Shown here: piece by piece, positions 29,594-41,039 of the stretch
Layout of the letters: every line of letters begins with the position of its first letter
How positions within the stretch are numbered: position 1 is the first letter of the stretch
Assembly (NCBI GenBank): GCA_917880885.1
Contig: OU862910.1
Location: 15,698,710 to 15,762,709, forward strand
Direction of reading: 5' to 3'
Length of the DNA: 64,000 bases
From: Limnephilus marmoratus
Taxonomy: Eukaryota > Arthropoda > Insecta > Trichoptera > Limnephilidae
Program-made: the position numbers and the translations under genes
The notes under the pieces: generated by a model
Told to the model about the DNA's origin: nothing
The model's input: only the letters and a program-made list of their open reading frames with translations
Database searches by the model: none

Positions 29594-30538
29594 CTAGCTG
29601 ACCCGGCCACGCGTTGCTGTGGCTAATAAAACACTTTGTAAAATCCAACCTTTGTAAACACCGCCGTTTTTGAGTTTATCGCGAAGAGATAGACAGATGC
29701 CGCGGAGGACTTTAATTTTTAATACATAGAGATGGCGTGAAAGATTATAAGATTGACTTCGACGACCTATGTCAGCTCGTCTTTTCCTTGGCATATTAAA
29801 ACAGTAAATAAAGTTCTCACGCTCTGACAAACTGATGATGAAGATTTTAAATGGTAACAGAATGACAGGTAACGTTTGACAGAAGACTGAAATATGACAG
29901 TCAGAATTCTGTTTTTTTTGCATTCCAATTCTAAATTACGTTGTGCTTCTGAATGTAGGTAGAACGGTAGAACTGTTTATATGAGAAAATGAAATTGTTG
30001 TTTTTACTATTTTCCTCACAATTTTTCCATATTATCTCACCGTTTAATCCTTCTCTGGATTACGACAAACATTTCAAAACCAAAATCACCTAAATCGGCC
30101 CGGCCGTTCTCGAGTTTTAGCGAGACAAACGAACAGCAATTGATAAGAATAATAAGATAAGAAGAAAGAATGGATATAGTAAGCTATCCATAAAATATAG
30201 ATATATGCCTTTGCGGACTTTTTTGTAGATCTATAAAAGAGGAATATCCCACCATATATTGTTTTGTTATATCCCAAAAGGATTAGGCAGCGTTTCCGAT
30301 GAAAGCTACCAGGCTGCTTGACTTTTTCCGACACTTCTAACAATTATCGTTATGTTTCAACCAATTTACACAAATCCTTGACAAATTACATATCTAAACC
30401 TTCCTCACGAAACACTCTATCTATTGGTGAAAACCGCATGAAAATCCGTTCAGTAGTTTTTGATTTTATCGCGAACAGACCGACAGACATACAGACAGAC
30501 AGACGGCGCGGGGGACTTTACTTTTTAATATGTAGAGA
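29594..30538 (-). mobile_element. Non-autonomous Helitron, group A, 945 bp
   Basis: Left end ACTAGCTGACCCGGCCACGC is the reversed 3' terminus (GGCCGGGTCAGCTAG plus T). The right end TTTAATATGTAGAGA is the 5' end. The element has two copies of the 5' motif (near 29735 and 30535), each with TTTATCGCGAA and a CAGACAGA-type run, so it is a composite. Homologous to 56690-57321 and 57975-58647. The 30290-30480 part opens small frames; no Rep/helicase. Confidence 0.8.
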
Positions 30539-30713
30539 ATAGAGAATGTAGAGATAAGAAATAACTGAATATATAAATTTATTAAATTTATCACATAAAA
30601 GAATTTATTACATATAATGTTGTTCAAAAAATTGTTTATAAATATTTATGCACAAAAGAAATTTTAAGAAATATAGCAATTTCAAAAAATCTCAGGCGAT
30701 GGTGAAAATTTCG

Positions 30714-32178
30714 TCAATGTGGAGAGACTCTTTTAAGAATCGAAAGAATTTCTCTTTTGAATCCCTCACCGACGCCAATAATCTCGGAGGAGATTTGGTT
30801 CAGGAGCAATATACTCCTCCCTACCGGGAGAACCATTGGCAGGTTAGTCCTACAGGCAGGAAGATAGAATAATCTATTATGACGCTGTCTAAGATAGTCA
30901 TCTGCAGGGCTGGGCAAAATACATGCTTTGGTGTAATTGAAATACAAATTACAAAATACTTTTTAGCATGTATTTAAAATACGAAATACAAAATACTTTC
31001 AAGTCGTGTATTTGAAATACAAAATACAAAATACAGTATTTTAATCATTTTTTTATTTCAAATACAAATTACAAAATAAAAAAAATACATTTGGTTTTGG
31101 TAGAACCTTTGGTTGTAATAAATTGTCGTAAGTGCCCTTATCTAAGGGTGTGTTTCCATAGAATCAAAGTTGAGCAGAGTGAAACAGAGACATGCAAAAA
31201 TTGACCAAAATACACATATTGCTCAAAAGCACATCTCATCTCCGTTCCACTTGTAGAGTTTTGTGGTATAGGACCCAGGTGTTAGATAATAATAATTATT
31301 ATTATAATAACATAGCGCAGTTTTGTGTTATTTCACTTCAAGTGCACTCTTCTGTAATTAACTTAAAAATAATCTAGTATTCAGTCAAATTACTCCTATA
31401 GTGCTTGATCTAATACTATGAAACAAAAATGTAATGTAATATGACAGAAAATGTGCAATAACAGTGCTATTATAGCACAGGACGTGTTGCCAACTCTAAA
31501 TATTAACGTACATAATGTATTGTTCTGGATTCTAGCGATTTTAGTATACGTATTATCTATGTCAGTTTATTTTTCATGATCATTATTAAGGTCGCTAAAT
31601 GTATTTGAAAATGTATTTTGAAGCCATAAGTATTTGAAATACAAATTACAAAATACCTCAGCATCAGGTAATTAAAATACCAATTACAAAATACATTTTT
31701 AGGAAGTAATTGAAATACAAATACAAAATACGTATTTGTATTTCAAATACGTATTTCAATTACAAGTATTTCAAATACTGCCCAGCCCTGGTCATCTGGA
31801 ACATAGAGATTCAAGCGCTCCAAAATTGCTGAGTTCTCAATATAGCCCCGCAGCAGTCTGAATAAGTGGGTGGCGGCATACCCCTTTTTTCTGAGCTGCA
31901 GGAAGTGAAGTCCCAGCATGCCCAGAAGAAAGTTCATCGGGTAGAGCCATGGATAGTGGCCATACTCCGTCATGGAGAGAAATCTTAGAAATTTTTCTTG
32001 AACCCTCTCCAACATGAAGGAGCACCCCCCACCTCATGAGGATTCCAGATAAGCGAACCCTCTCCAGTCTACTGCGGACCAGGGAGAAGTATAAAATTTT
32101 CAGAGCACGGGTATCCCGAAAAACTCTGACGGTTCGGAGAACAAACCCTAACATTTTTAAGGTCGACTGGCACACTCC
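30714..32178 (-). pseudogene. Jockey-like LINE ORF2 C terminus, split by a hAT
   Basis: Right part (31799-32178) reads TLKMLGFVLRTVRVF, ALKILYFSLVRSRLE, a frameshift, then MLERVQEKFLRFLSMTEYG and ENSAILERLNLYVPDD. Left part (30714-30904) continues DYLRQRHNRLFYLPACRTN and GRSILLLNQIS to a stop at 30714. Joining YVPDD to DYLRQRH across 30905-31790 restores one frame, which shows the hAT came second. RT catalytic motifs are not included (5' truncated). At least one frameshift lies near 32010. Confidence 0.8.
30905..31790. mobile_element. hAT-type element, 886 bp, non-autonomous
   Basis: Terminal inverted repeats CAGGGCTGGGCA / TGCCCAGCCCTG and a perfect 8-bp target duplication GTCATCTG (30897-30904, 31791-31798). 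Long subterminal regions are packed with AAATACAAATTACAAAATAC repeats. The centre holds the ATT-linked module (31283-31400). No transposase. The second copy is at 41179-43479 in the opposite orientation. Confidence 0.9.
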
Positions 32179-34242
32179 TTAGAAATGAGGACGAAATGTC
32201 AACTTACTTTCATACATAATCCCAAGATCCTTTATATTAGAACGCGTTTGAGATTGTGACTGAGTATAGTGTACCTATGATAGGTGAGACTAAATGCTCT
32301 GGTAAAAGTCAGAATTACGCATGTCAAGACATTGAAATGAAGCTGGTTTAATGTATAGCTAATAGCTATGTATAATAAATTACCGTCTTATTTAGTTATT
32401 ACTGTACATATTCCTCAGACACCAAAATATAAGCTAAATACTATAAAATCCCTAAAACACAAGCAACAATAAATTTATCCAACGGTTTAAAGGGCTCACG
32501 GTTAGCGGTCGTCAGACCGTAATAAAATAAGTCAAATTAACTTTCAAAGCATAAATAATAAAGGCAAACAAATCATTCACCTTTGTAGAATTGTTTTTTT
32601 GGTTTGTTTTGGTATGGGGAATATTTGGGAGCGATCCATATCTTCGGTAAGTTATTGCTGAGAGCGGCGCACAGGGTCCGTCCGTTCCTGATCGGGTAGG
32701 ATGGAAATATATGTTACAAGTCGTATCAACTGGGAATTACCTACCGTCCCCCCGCATGGAAAGGTTGTAAACATTTGACGTGAGTACCTTTGAAATACGT
32801 AAGTACCCATCATTCGTCGGAAAACAGTATTATGAAAGGTTAAAGTTTAAGCTTGGAAAAATACGTTAACATTTTACAGCATTTTTGTAATTTTTTACTG
32901 GCTTCCTTTACAAACCTATGTAAGCGTTTTTATGTATATGTATGTACGAATGAGAATGAAGTATCATTAATTGATTTCCACTCTATGTCTAATGATCAAA
33001 ATAAAGTAAGAAATATAGGGACTTAATTTTGGATCTGTCTAATAAGATTAAGTCATTAAAAAATTAGCAAGAAAAAAATAGTCGTGAAATGTAGTTTTCT
33101 TGTCATTATTGTTCTTTTAAGAGGAATATAAACGCTAGAAATATTTCGATTCTCATGCCTGCAAAATTTTAAAATCGAGCGTCTTATTTGCACGAGGCAA
33201 GTGAGCGAAAAAGTGGTTTTTATTTATTTTGTGCATAATTTTATAAGAACGAAAAAAAGTTGGAACATAGATAAAGTCAAAAATAGTCTTAGCCGTAAAG
33301 GGGTATTTTTTAAAAATTGTTACTTACATTACTTCATAGTAAAGTCATGAGAAAACATTTTTTTTAGTGGTTTACGCTTATATTTTTTGTTACGTAAATA
33401 ATAATTTTATTGTAATTCCAATACATAGATAAAGTAGTTAAAGCTTCAATTTATCCGTAGCATATTTTTTGATGTTCATACTGTAAGCCGATTCGTCGTA
33501 AAGATTAATCAAAATAGTATCTAAATAGGATTTCACGTATATATTCATCTTAAGTTTGACTTAAACTTGAAAGAACGTGTGTTCAATTTCCTTTGTAATG
33601 TCCTGTTCGTGATATTTTCAGTACACATCATACGGGGGCTAAATGTCTAGATGATGTTATTGTAGTTGATCATTTGATAAACATTTTACAAAGGGATTGG
33701 CAGTTCTCAAAAGGGTAATTTAGAAAACAATTATAATTGTAAAAATAGATTCTACTATAGCTTTTTATAATAAGTTTTTCTCAATTGTGTCTATCAAGCA
33801 ATGACTGGTTCTTATCCATAATACTAATCCCATTCTACGGTTTAAAAAGGCTACGAGGGTAAAATAGCTGCAGGATAAAAATTGTTATTTTAAAAGCTGA
33901 ATCTTTTCTTTCGGTCCTAAAACAAACTACCTTGATCCTTTGGAGGGGATACCGATCACAGTTTTCGTCTCCGGGGAGACCAAAAAACAGATTTCCATGT
34001 TTTTTCACTTAACGGACACCGCCCCTGTTTAGTCTATGGCGTCAAAGTTTTTCCATTATAACTCTCGATCAGTTGTGAAATACCGGCTACTGTAGTTTTG
34101 GGAGTTTTATCAACACCTTTATAACCCTTTCTTTGCTTCCCGTGATCAACCAACCAATAACATTATTTTGCTTAAAAAAAATTAATAAAAAATTACGCAG
34201 AACTGAATGTCTTTGCCGCAACTCTTTCTGTTATCTCTGAGT
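32179..34242. other. No recognised gene, about 2 kb
   Basis: AT-rich. The blocks 32640-32770 and 33920-34050 are slightly GC-richer, but no frame, splice-site pair or repeat stands out. Confidence 0.3.
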
Positions 34243-35400
34243 AACTAACTAACTAACTAACTAACCATCACGCCGTTTCCCCGCAGGGGTAGGCAGAGAG
34301 GACGGACCGCCAAACAACTCGGTCTTGGCACACACTCTTTGCCTCACTCACATTCATACATCGTCTCATACATTCTCTTCTATTATTCTGGCTTTTGACA
34401 TGACCCGACTCAAGTATCTGATTCACTTGATCGTGCCATGTCTTCCTCGGGCGTCCCCGACTTCTTCTACCATTCACATTCGCTTCGTATATTCTTCTTA
34501 CACTACTTCCTTCGTTCATTCGCTCTACATGCCCAAACCATCTGAGGGTCTCTTTCTTAATCTTACTCATTACATTATGCTTACATCAGCCTTACATTCA
34601 TTGCGGATATCCACGTTTCTCACACGATCATACATTGTTTTACCACACATACGTCTCAGGGATCTCATTTCAACAGCATTCAGTTTACTTTCATCCTTCC
34701 TCTGCCAGTTCCATGCCTCACTGCCATACATCAGGGTAGGTACCAGGACTCCATTGTGGACTGCTAGCTTCGCTTTTTTGACAGATTTTTATTAGCGCCA
34801 ACGGCATTCAGTCCACCATTAATGGAGTTACCGGCATTCACCCTTCTTTCAATATCTCTTTCAGCCTTCCCATCTCTCGTAAACATACTACTCAGATACA
34901 CAAACTCATCCACCTGCTCCAAGTATTCATCATTCACAACTATATTGCATACTGTTTTCGTACTCTCTCTTTCAAACACCATGACTTTAGACTTACTTAC
35001 ATTCATCATTAACTCATTCTTCATACATACTTCGTTCATCCTAGATACGAGAGACTGTAGATCTTCCATAGTGTTAGAAATCAGCACCGCATCATCAGCA
35101 TACAACAGGCAACATACTTTCAGATTACTCAATTTCGCGCCCAATCCCGCCTCTTTCAATTCTTGCATACAATTATCCATGTATAGATTGAATAACCATG
35201 GTGACATTACGCAGCCTTGCTTGACACCTTTTGTGATGTCAAACCACCCCGTAAAACCACCGTTCACCCTAACACAAGCAACGCTTCCCTCGTACAGAGA
35301 CGCAATTGCCTGTATGAGATTTGTATTCACTCCATACTTGGACAAAACCTTCCATAACTTTTTCCTGTCGACTCGGTCGTATGCTTTTTGTAGATCTCTG
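34243..35400 (-). pseudogene. RTE-like LINE, RT and C-terminal part
   Basis: On the minus strand from 35400: KAYDRVDRKKLWKVLSKYGV, GVKQGCVMSPWLFNLYMD, then the catalytic YADD in LLYADDAVLISN, and VDEFVYLSSMFTRDG. After a one-base break near 34775 the frame continues through LVPTLMYGSEAWNWQ, RWFGHVERMNE and SRGRPRKTWHDQVNQIL to the stop near 34268. The N-terminal endonuclease and first RT blocks are absent (5' truncation). The 3' end is a TTAG tail (34243-34264). Apart from one frameshift the reading is clean, and YADD is intact, so this is a fairly young copy. The RTE clade is my best guess. Confidence 0.85.
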
Positions 35401-35526
35401 AGTAACCATTGTTAAATTGAAAATTTCGGTGAACGCTAATATGTTGTTTGTACAATACCGCTGATAGATGGCTCCCAAATTTTTCTTTCAGACTATAGAC
35501 TAGATTTATTAATTTATTAATTAAAA
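35401..35526. other. Spacer
   Basis: Unassigned AT-rich sequence between two LINE-derived pieces. Confidence 0.3.
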
Positions 35527-36391
35527 AGACGGGCATGGGTACCACTGCCCGGGAACCATTTATTGAATAACCAACCCCCTGCCGTAGGTCACCCCAAATG
35601 GTTCGCTACGTTTGGTGACTTAGCAGGGGTGCCCGCGTTCGTGAATGAGGTTTGTCCAGTTCTTGGCGGTCGATGCATCTGCTCACCTGCTGCGTGGTGG
35701 GCAGGATCGATAGAGGCTGGTTGAAGGAGGTAATTTATTCTCTCCAGCCAGAATCTCTCGATCCATAGTCTTACAACGCAGTTGGAGGGATGGATTCATA
35801 CGTACGTCAATCCTGGATACACTGACCTCCAGATTCCTACTCACCTATCATATATTTTTCCTTCCCAGAACAGACGGCCGGCGTAGTGTAGCGGTAAGGC
35901 GCTTGACTCGCATTCCGAAGTTCGCGGGGTCGAATCCTGGCGTGGCAAATAAATTTAATTGAATTAATTGCGTATTTCACAATTTATTCATAGTGGAAGT
36001 GGTGGAAGATACTTAGTGGAAGATACTCTCAGTTTGCCCTGGTGTAAGACCACCATTCAGAATTGAAACGTTGCTTGAAATGGCATTAGCCGTGTTTGGT
36101 GACCAGATCTGAATAGCCAGGTATTTCCCCACCTTCCTCTTTCCTATCTCCTTCCCCTCCCCACTGCCTTCAGCCTCACGACATACTCCAATCGGGGATG
36201 CCATAGACCCACTGGCTCCAGACGGTAGCGGTTGGGACTCTTGTGCGGTATTCATGTAAAAAAAGGAAAAAAAAGAACTTCCTCTCCTTTCTTTCCTTAA
36301 AAAGACCCTCCACACAACATCCGCTAAAATGACATAGGCCCTGAGTGGAATTATTTTTCTTAGCTCTGTGTGGAACTAATGTAAAAAAAAA
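35527..36391 (+). mobile_element. Short LINE derivative interrupted by SINE-1
   Basis: The 5' part (35527-35871) ends at CCTTCCCAGAAC; the 3' part (36270-36391) resumes GAACTTCCTCTCC and runs through CCACACAACATCC to poly(A). The short AGAAC duplication at the junctions marks the SINE insertion. The hairpin right arm is shortened. Confidence 0.85.
35872..36274 (+). mobile_element. SINE-1, full length, nested
   Basis: The best-preserved head: GCCGGCGTAGTGTAGCGGTA AGG (A box) and GGGGTCGAATCCTGG (B box), then the standard body and an A-rich tail with GG interruptions. Inserted in a short LINE derivative. Confidence 0.9.
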
Positions 36392-37012
36392 GTACGGCGC
36401 TCTATATTATGAAATAAATTTTTGTTTAGTTTCTTAAATAAACACATATATATCTACGAACATGTTAATTTTAAAATATTGTTACTATTACTTGCGTATT
36501 GGAATTAATTAATGCGACATTTCGATTAATACTCCGTACACCATTTCTGATTAAAAAAAATGCTTCAGGATTTTCTCAATACAGCTTCATTATTTGACGG
36601 CCGCCCCCACCTTTCACTTAGTTGGATAAAAATACCCAAAGGGGAAGACTTTCTAAGGATTACTCAATTCCATTTTACCATTTTTTCCGAAAGCTTTGCT
36701 CAATAGCATTAGCAATGAAAATAATTGTTAAAGTGATTAAAAATACATACTACATTAAATGAACAGTAAATTAATTGATTTTCTTTTTGGAGAATACTTT
36801 TTTAATATAGCTGTCTGAATTTTTTTCTATTCATCGCACTGCGGATGTCGCTTTGATAAATCAGCGCTTAGCCGTGGATAATTTAAGAGAAATAAATGTA
36901 CTTACAAGCGAAAATTTCGCAATGCTGCATTTTGTAGAATTTTGACTCAGCAGTTTAGAATTAAAATGTTTAAAGCGACCCTAAGATCCTAAGTTGCTTG
37001 CAAAACTTCTTC
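36392..37012. other. No recognised gene
   Basis: AT-rich unique sequence. Confidence 0.3.
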
Positions 37013-37727
37013 TCACAAATGCAATCTCTTCCCAAACACTCGCTTCACAAGAATTAGCAGTGTTTCTAACAAACTAAGATTTCTACCCTTTCGCAAGTCA
37101 CCTGATAGTATACCGTATAGTGTATACATCTTTAGGTTGCTCATTCCCGAGCTTTCGAAAGTGTTGAAAACTTTTCTGATCTCCCGCCTGTAACTCTTGG
37201 CTCCCGCCGGACGCTGGTGGCTCGTGTCTAAAACAAAAGTTGGAAATAAAGGTCGAGAACAATGCGAAACCACCAAACATAACGTGAATTCGCCCTTATA
37301 ATGGAATACTTTATGTATGCAAATGAACTTCTTACCATTTGCTAGGGGAGGGAGCAAAGTGACGGAGAACCATCTTTCTAGCGCAAGAGGAACGAAGAAA
37401 CGGAGAGAACTGGCAGCCGGAGCAAAAACCACCAACTTTGGCTGTGGTAACTTTGAGGAGATAATTCTCCAGCAAAACGTACCATTTAGAAAGATAACTT
37501 CATCACAAAACAAAGTTAATTCTTCTTCTCTTCCTTGTTTCGTAATAAATAAAATGATAGTTACGTACAAGAAAAGTGCCAAATAAAATCTTCTAAGTGA
37601 CAGTTTACGTATTATATTCTGTTGTTGGTAGATATTCTTAATTAGGGAAAAATTTTGAAGCATACAGACTTCATTGTAATATTTAATTATTGACGAATAT
37701 AATATCAACAACTTCAATGATAATTTG

Positions 37728-37732
<5 letters not shown>
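37013..37732 (-). CDS. Open frame of 239 codons, unknown
   Basis: This is the longest uninterrupted frame outside the main LINE. ATG 37730 to a stop at 37013. N-terminal 70 residues are hydrophobic/basic with a possible membrane segment (RRFYLALFLYVTIILFI). The middle is Phe/Leu/Pro-rich (KLVVFAPAASSLRFFVPLAL); the end is basic. I recognise no domain. It coincides with a locally GC-richer patch (37170-37450) that lowers stop frequency in all frames; an 89-codon plus-strand frame overlaps it. It may be an old gene fragment, a real single-exon gene, or chance. Confidence 0.2.

Positions 37733-37781
<49 letters not shown>
37729..37781. repeat. (AT)n microsatellite
   Basis: About 26 perfect AT units immediately upstream of the 239-codon frame. 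Confidence 0.97.
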
Positions 37782-37783
<2 letters not shown>

Positions 37784-38913
37784 TTTATGTTACGGCATTT
37801 AGTGGCTCAAAGCGTCCTTTAATTACCGGAACTTCTTGATCATTTCGACTTACTGGCTCATTTGGGCACTTAGTGGCTCATCGTTTTTTTTTTTTTAAGT
37901 CCATCATATCAAACTCGATGAGACGAGTCGAACGGTGTAAAAAAAATTTTTGAGTGAATAAATGACATTTTTACGTGGACCGTTAATGCTCCGGAATGCG
38001 TTTTTTATCAGTAAATATTCATCAATACTTAGAACATCAACTGGGTACACTTTTTATCGCATCTATAACCATCACGGCATGCGACGTTGCCGGATGTTCT
38101 CGTCATACAATATCATTCAAACTCCAAGTCGTTTATCAATGCTTTGCGATATTGAACTCAATGGTTAAATTCCTCAAAATCTATTATCGCATGACATTGC
38201 TATGTCAGATTGAATCTTTTGCGATATGTTATATGTTTGCCGGTATGTTATGTTGTATTCTATCTACATAGGTAGCTACTGTCAAGCGCTCGCTGTGGAC
38301 TGTTAGTTGTTTTAGAAGAACAGACATTATATTATACGAGTAATATTTAGCGGCTATTCGCGCGCTTTTTTAAAATTGAAGATTGATTTACGAATTGCTT
38401 TTATAATATCGTTATTAATTTTGTGTTAATTGTTTTTGTGTTTATTACAAGGTTGATATTATTACGTATTTTAATACACATTTATGTAGTTTTTTCTTTA
38501 ATAAATAAAATATTTGCTACGTCATTCTGTATTTGTCTTTTGCGTTCTGAAAGCATAGTCAGTTGTAATGTAATGATATCTATACAGGGTTTTCTAAAAA
38601 TTTCAGAAATATATTAGGTACTCATGTAATATGTTTTTTCATACAGTTATATTATTTTTTTAAAATGTTTTTTTAGTAGAACATAATTTTTATAATGGAT
38701 TATATTATCATATTTAAGAAATCTAACAAGTTTTTCATTTTAAAAAATGTTCTGTACCTAGGTAATTACTTTACGCGTGACAATTTTTCAAAAGCATTGT
38801 CTCTAGTTGTATTGAAGTAATTAAAATATGTTTTATTGTTGTTTTGGTGTATTTTATAAAAAAAAGTTATGAACAAAAATAAACAATAATTTAAAAATAA
38901 ATTACAATATACG
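37782..38913. other. No recognised gene
   Basis: AT-rich; short frames only. A repeated TTAGTGGCTCA phrase (37797, 37870) is a minor local duplication. Confidence 0.3.
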
Positions 38914-39300
38914 GCCTACATAGTCCAGGAGTGAGACCCTTGACTCGCAAACCGCAGGTCTCAAATTTTATTTGATTAATTTGTGTTATTTCACAATTAA
39001 TTCATTTAAAATAATAAATAGTATATTTGCGGCACGTCCCAGAGTGGAAGATACTATCAATATCGCCCTGGTGTAAGTAAGACCACCATTCAAAATTGAA
39101 ACGTTGCTTGAAAATGGCTTTGGCCGTGTTTGGTGTCCAGATCTGAATCGCCAGGTACTTCCCAACCTTCCTCTTCCCCACCTCCTTCCCCTCCCCACTA
39201 CCTTCAGCCTCACAACATACCCCAATTGGGGATTCCATGGTGTCACTGGCTCCAGACGGGAGCAGTTGAGATTCTTGTGCGGTATTCACTGTAAAAAAAA
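38914..39300 (+). mobile_element. SINE-1, head partly decayed
   Basis: CCTTGACTCGCAAACCGCAG remains of the head; the body is standard; the tail is GCGGTATTCACTG plus A8. Confidence 0.85.
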
Positions 39301-39514
39301 CTCCACACAGGAGGCCCTTAAGAAAACGATTTCCCTCAAGGCCTATGTCATCTAATATGCTGTGTGGAGGGTCTTTTTGAGGAGAAGAGGGAGTCAACAT
39401 TGGTCTTGAAGAGACCCATGTTGTAGAAAGGGGAAAACCCAGAGGCCGGCAAATCGTTCCATAGCCGAGCTGTTGAGCACAAAAACGAATCGAAGAAGCG
39501 ACCAGTTCTCATGA
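39301..39514 (-). mobile_element. Main-LINE 3' fragment
   Basis: Reverse 3' hairpin (CTCCACACAGGAGG) then GAGGGTCTTTTTGAGGAG, GTCTTGAAGAGACCC, CCGAGCTGTTGAGCAC. The minus frame reads MRTGRFFDSFLCSTARLWND. It starts at the last A of the neighbouring SINE-1 tail. Confidence 0.85.
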
Positions 39515-39565
39515 TTTTGAATTTGATTTTGAATTTGATTTTAGATTTGATTTTGGATTTAGGGT
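39512..39565. repeat. GATTTTGAATTT tandem repeat
   Basis: Four imperfect 12-bp units (GAATTTGATTTT and variants). They sit at the 5'-truncation edge of the LINE fragment. Confidence 0.8.
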
Positions 39566-39616
39566 AGGGTTCAAAAATCTTGATTATTTTGTTTTTACAT
39601 GAATATCGCACAACGT

Positions 39617-39896
39617 AGTGGATAGGGGAAGGAGATAGGGAAGAGGAAGGTTGGGAAGTTCCTGACTATTCAGATCTGGTCACCAAACACGGCTAAAGCC
39701 ATATCACGCAACATTTCAATTCTGAATGGTGGTCTTACACCAGGGCGATACTGAGAGTATCTTCCACTCTGGAAAGTGCTGCAAATATAAAATATATGTA
39801 TTATTTTTACTAAATAAATTGTCAAATAACACAAATTATAATCCCGCGACCTTCGGAGTGCGAGTCAAGAGCCTTACCGCTGGACTACGCCGATAA
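39617..39896 (-). mobile_element. SINE-1, 3' end missing
   Basis: Body from GGAAGGAGATAGGGAAGAGG to TCTGGAAAGTGCTGCAAATA, then a recognisable reversed head with CCCGCGACCTTCGGAGTGCG and CTTACCGCTGGACTACGCCG. Confidence 0.85.
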
Positions 39897-39961
39897 ATAT
39901 ACAATAGACTAATCATACCTAAGATGACTTGAATAAGGACTAATTGTAAACGAGGTATTCC

Positions 39962-40409
39962 AATTTGGGAAGCGGGTATGGGTACCGCCGCCCCGGGAAC
40001 CATTACTGTATAACCAACACCTCTGCAAGCAGTTTGCTACGTTTGGTGACTAAGCAGGGGTGCCCGGGTTCATGGTATCAGGTTTGTCCAGGACGTGGCG
40101 GCGGATAGGTCTGCCCTGCTGCGTGGCGGGCCGGATAAGAGAGTTTGGTTGAGGGAGGCCTTTTGTCCTTTCCAGCCGGACTCTCTCGACCCATCGCCTT
40201 GCACCGCATTTGGAGGGATGGAATTTTAGGTTCGTCACTCCTAGACACATTGACCCCAGATTCCTATCCACCCCACATACCTTTTTCCTTCCCAGAACTT
40301 CCTATCCTTCCCTTCCTTAAAAAGACCCTCCACACAGCATCCCCTTAGATGACATAGGCCCTGAGGGAAATTATTTTTCTCAGGGCCTCCTATGTGGAGC
40401 TACTGTAAA
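39962..40409 (+). mobile_element. Short LINE derivative, best-kept copy
   Basis: Complete 5' UTR (GGGTATGGGTACCGCCGCCC to TTCCTTCCCAGAACTTCC) joined at CTTCCTTAAAAAGACC to the LINE 3' end with both hairpin stems and A8. About 448 bp. This copy defines the derivative. Confidence 0.9.
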
Positions 40410-40454
40410 AAAAATGAGATTGCGAACTTCGACTACGAATCCGGAGGTCGCGGG

Positions 40455-40497
40455 TGAGAGATATATGAATCCATCTCTCCCACTGCATTGCAAGGCG
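40455..40497 (-). mobile_element. LINE 5' UTR scrap
   Basis: ATGAATCCATCTCTCCCACT and GCAAGGCGATGGGTTGAAAG. Confidence 0.5.
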
Positions 40498-40499
40498 AT

Positions 40500-40636
40500 G
40501 GGTTGAAAGAGATTACACATCTGCCCTGATGATGGACACTGCAACGCTGTCCGAAACTTTGGCTAAAGAAGGAGGTATACACGGCATAATACCCCAAAAA
40601 CTAATAACAAAAATACTTATGGCCGTGAAAATCTAA
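40500..40636 (+). mobile_element. Penelope-like terminal repeat with hammerhead-like fold
   Basis: At 40526-40557: CTGATGA, T, stem GGACA/TGTCC, GAAAC, then CTTTGGCTAAAG, which can itself form a short hairpin, and AAGGAGGTATACACGGCAT. The best-kept core of this subgroup. Compare 6420-6545 and 10555-10760. Confidence 0.5.
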
Positions 40637-40642
40637 AATCAC

Positions 40643-41038
40643 CTCTGCGATAGGTCACCCCAAGTCGTTCGCTACGTTTGGTGACTTAGCAGGGGTGCCC
40701 GGGTTCATGGGGTGAGGATTATCCGGGTCTTGGCGGCGGATGCATCTCTGCCCACCAGCTGCATGGCAGGATGGATTGGGAGAGAGTGTTGAGGGAGTCC
40801 CTTTGATTTCTCCAGCCGTACTCTCTCGGAACATAGCCTTTCACCGCAGTGGGAGGGATAGATTCCTGGACACACTGACTCCCAGATTCCTACCTACCCT
40901 TCATCCCTTTTCCTTTTCAGAACTTGCTCTCCTTCCTTTCCTAAAAAGACCCTTCACACAGCATCCCCAAAGATGACATAGGCCCTGTGGGAAATTATTT
41001 TCCTCAGGGCCTCCTGTGTTGACCTAATGTAAAAAAAA
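40643..41038 (+). mobile_element. Short LINE derivative
   Basis: From CACCTCTGCGATAGGTCACC through the 5' UTR to the hairpin (GGCCCTGTGGG, CTCAGGGCCTCC) and an A8 tail. Confidence 0.85.
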
Positions 41039-41039
41039 C

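Noticed and set aside
34325..34795. 156-codon plus ORF
   Set aside because: It is the complement of the RTE-like LINE coding strand, and similar shadow frames occur opposite other copies (45029, 54365).
35872..35950. A functional tRNA gene
   Set aside because: The head is joined to the SINE-1 body and tail, recurs in many copies, and does not close into a convincing acceptor stem.
37317..37586. 89-codon plus ORF opposite the 239-codon frame
   Set aside because: It has no recognised motif; at most one of the overlapping frames can be real and the minus frame is much longer.
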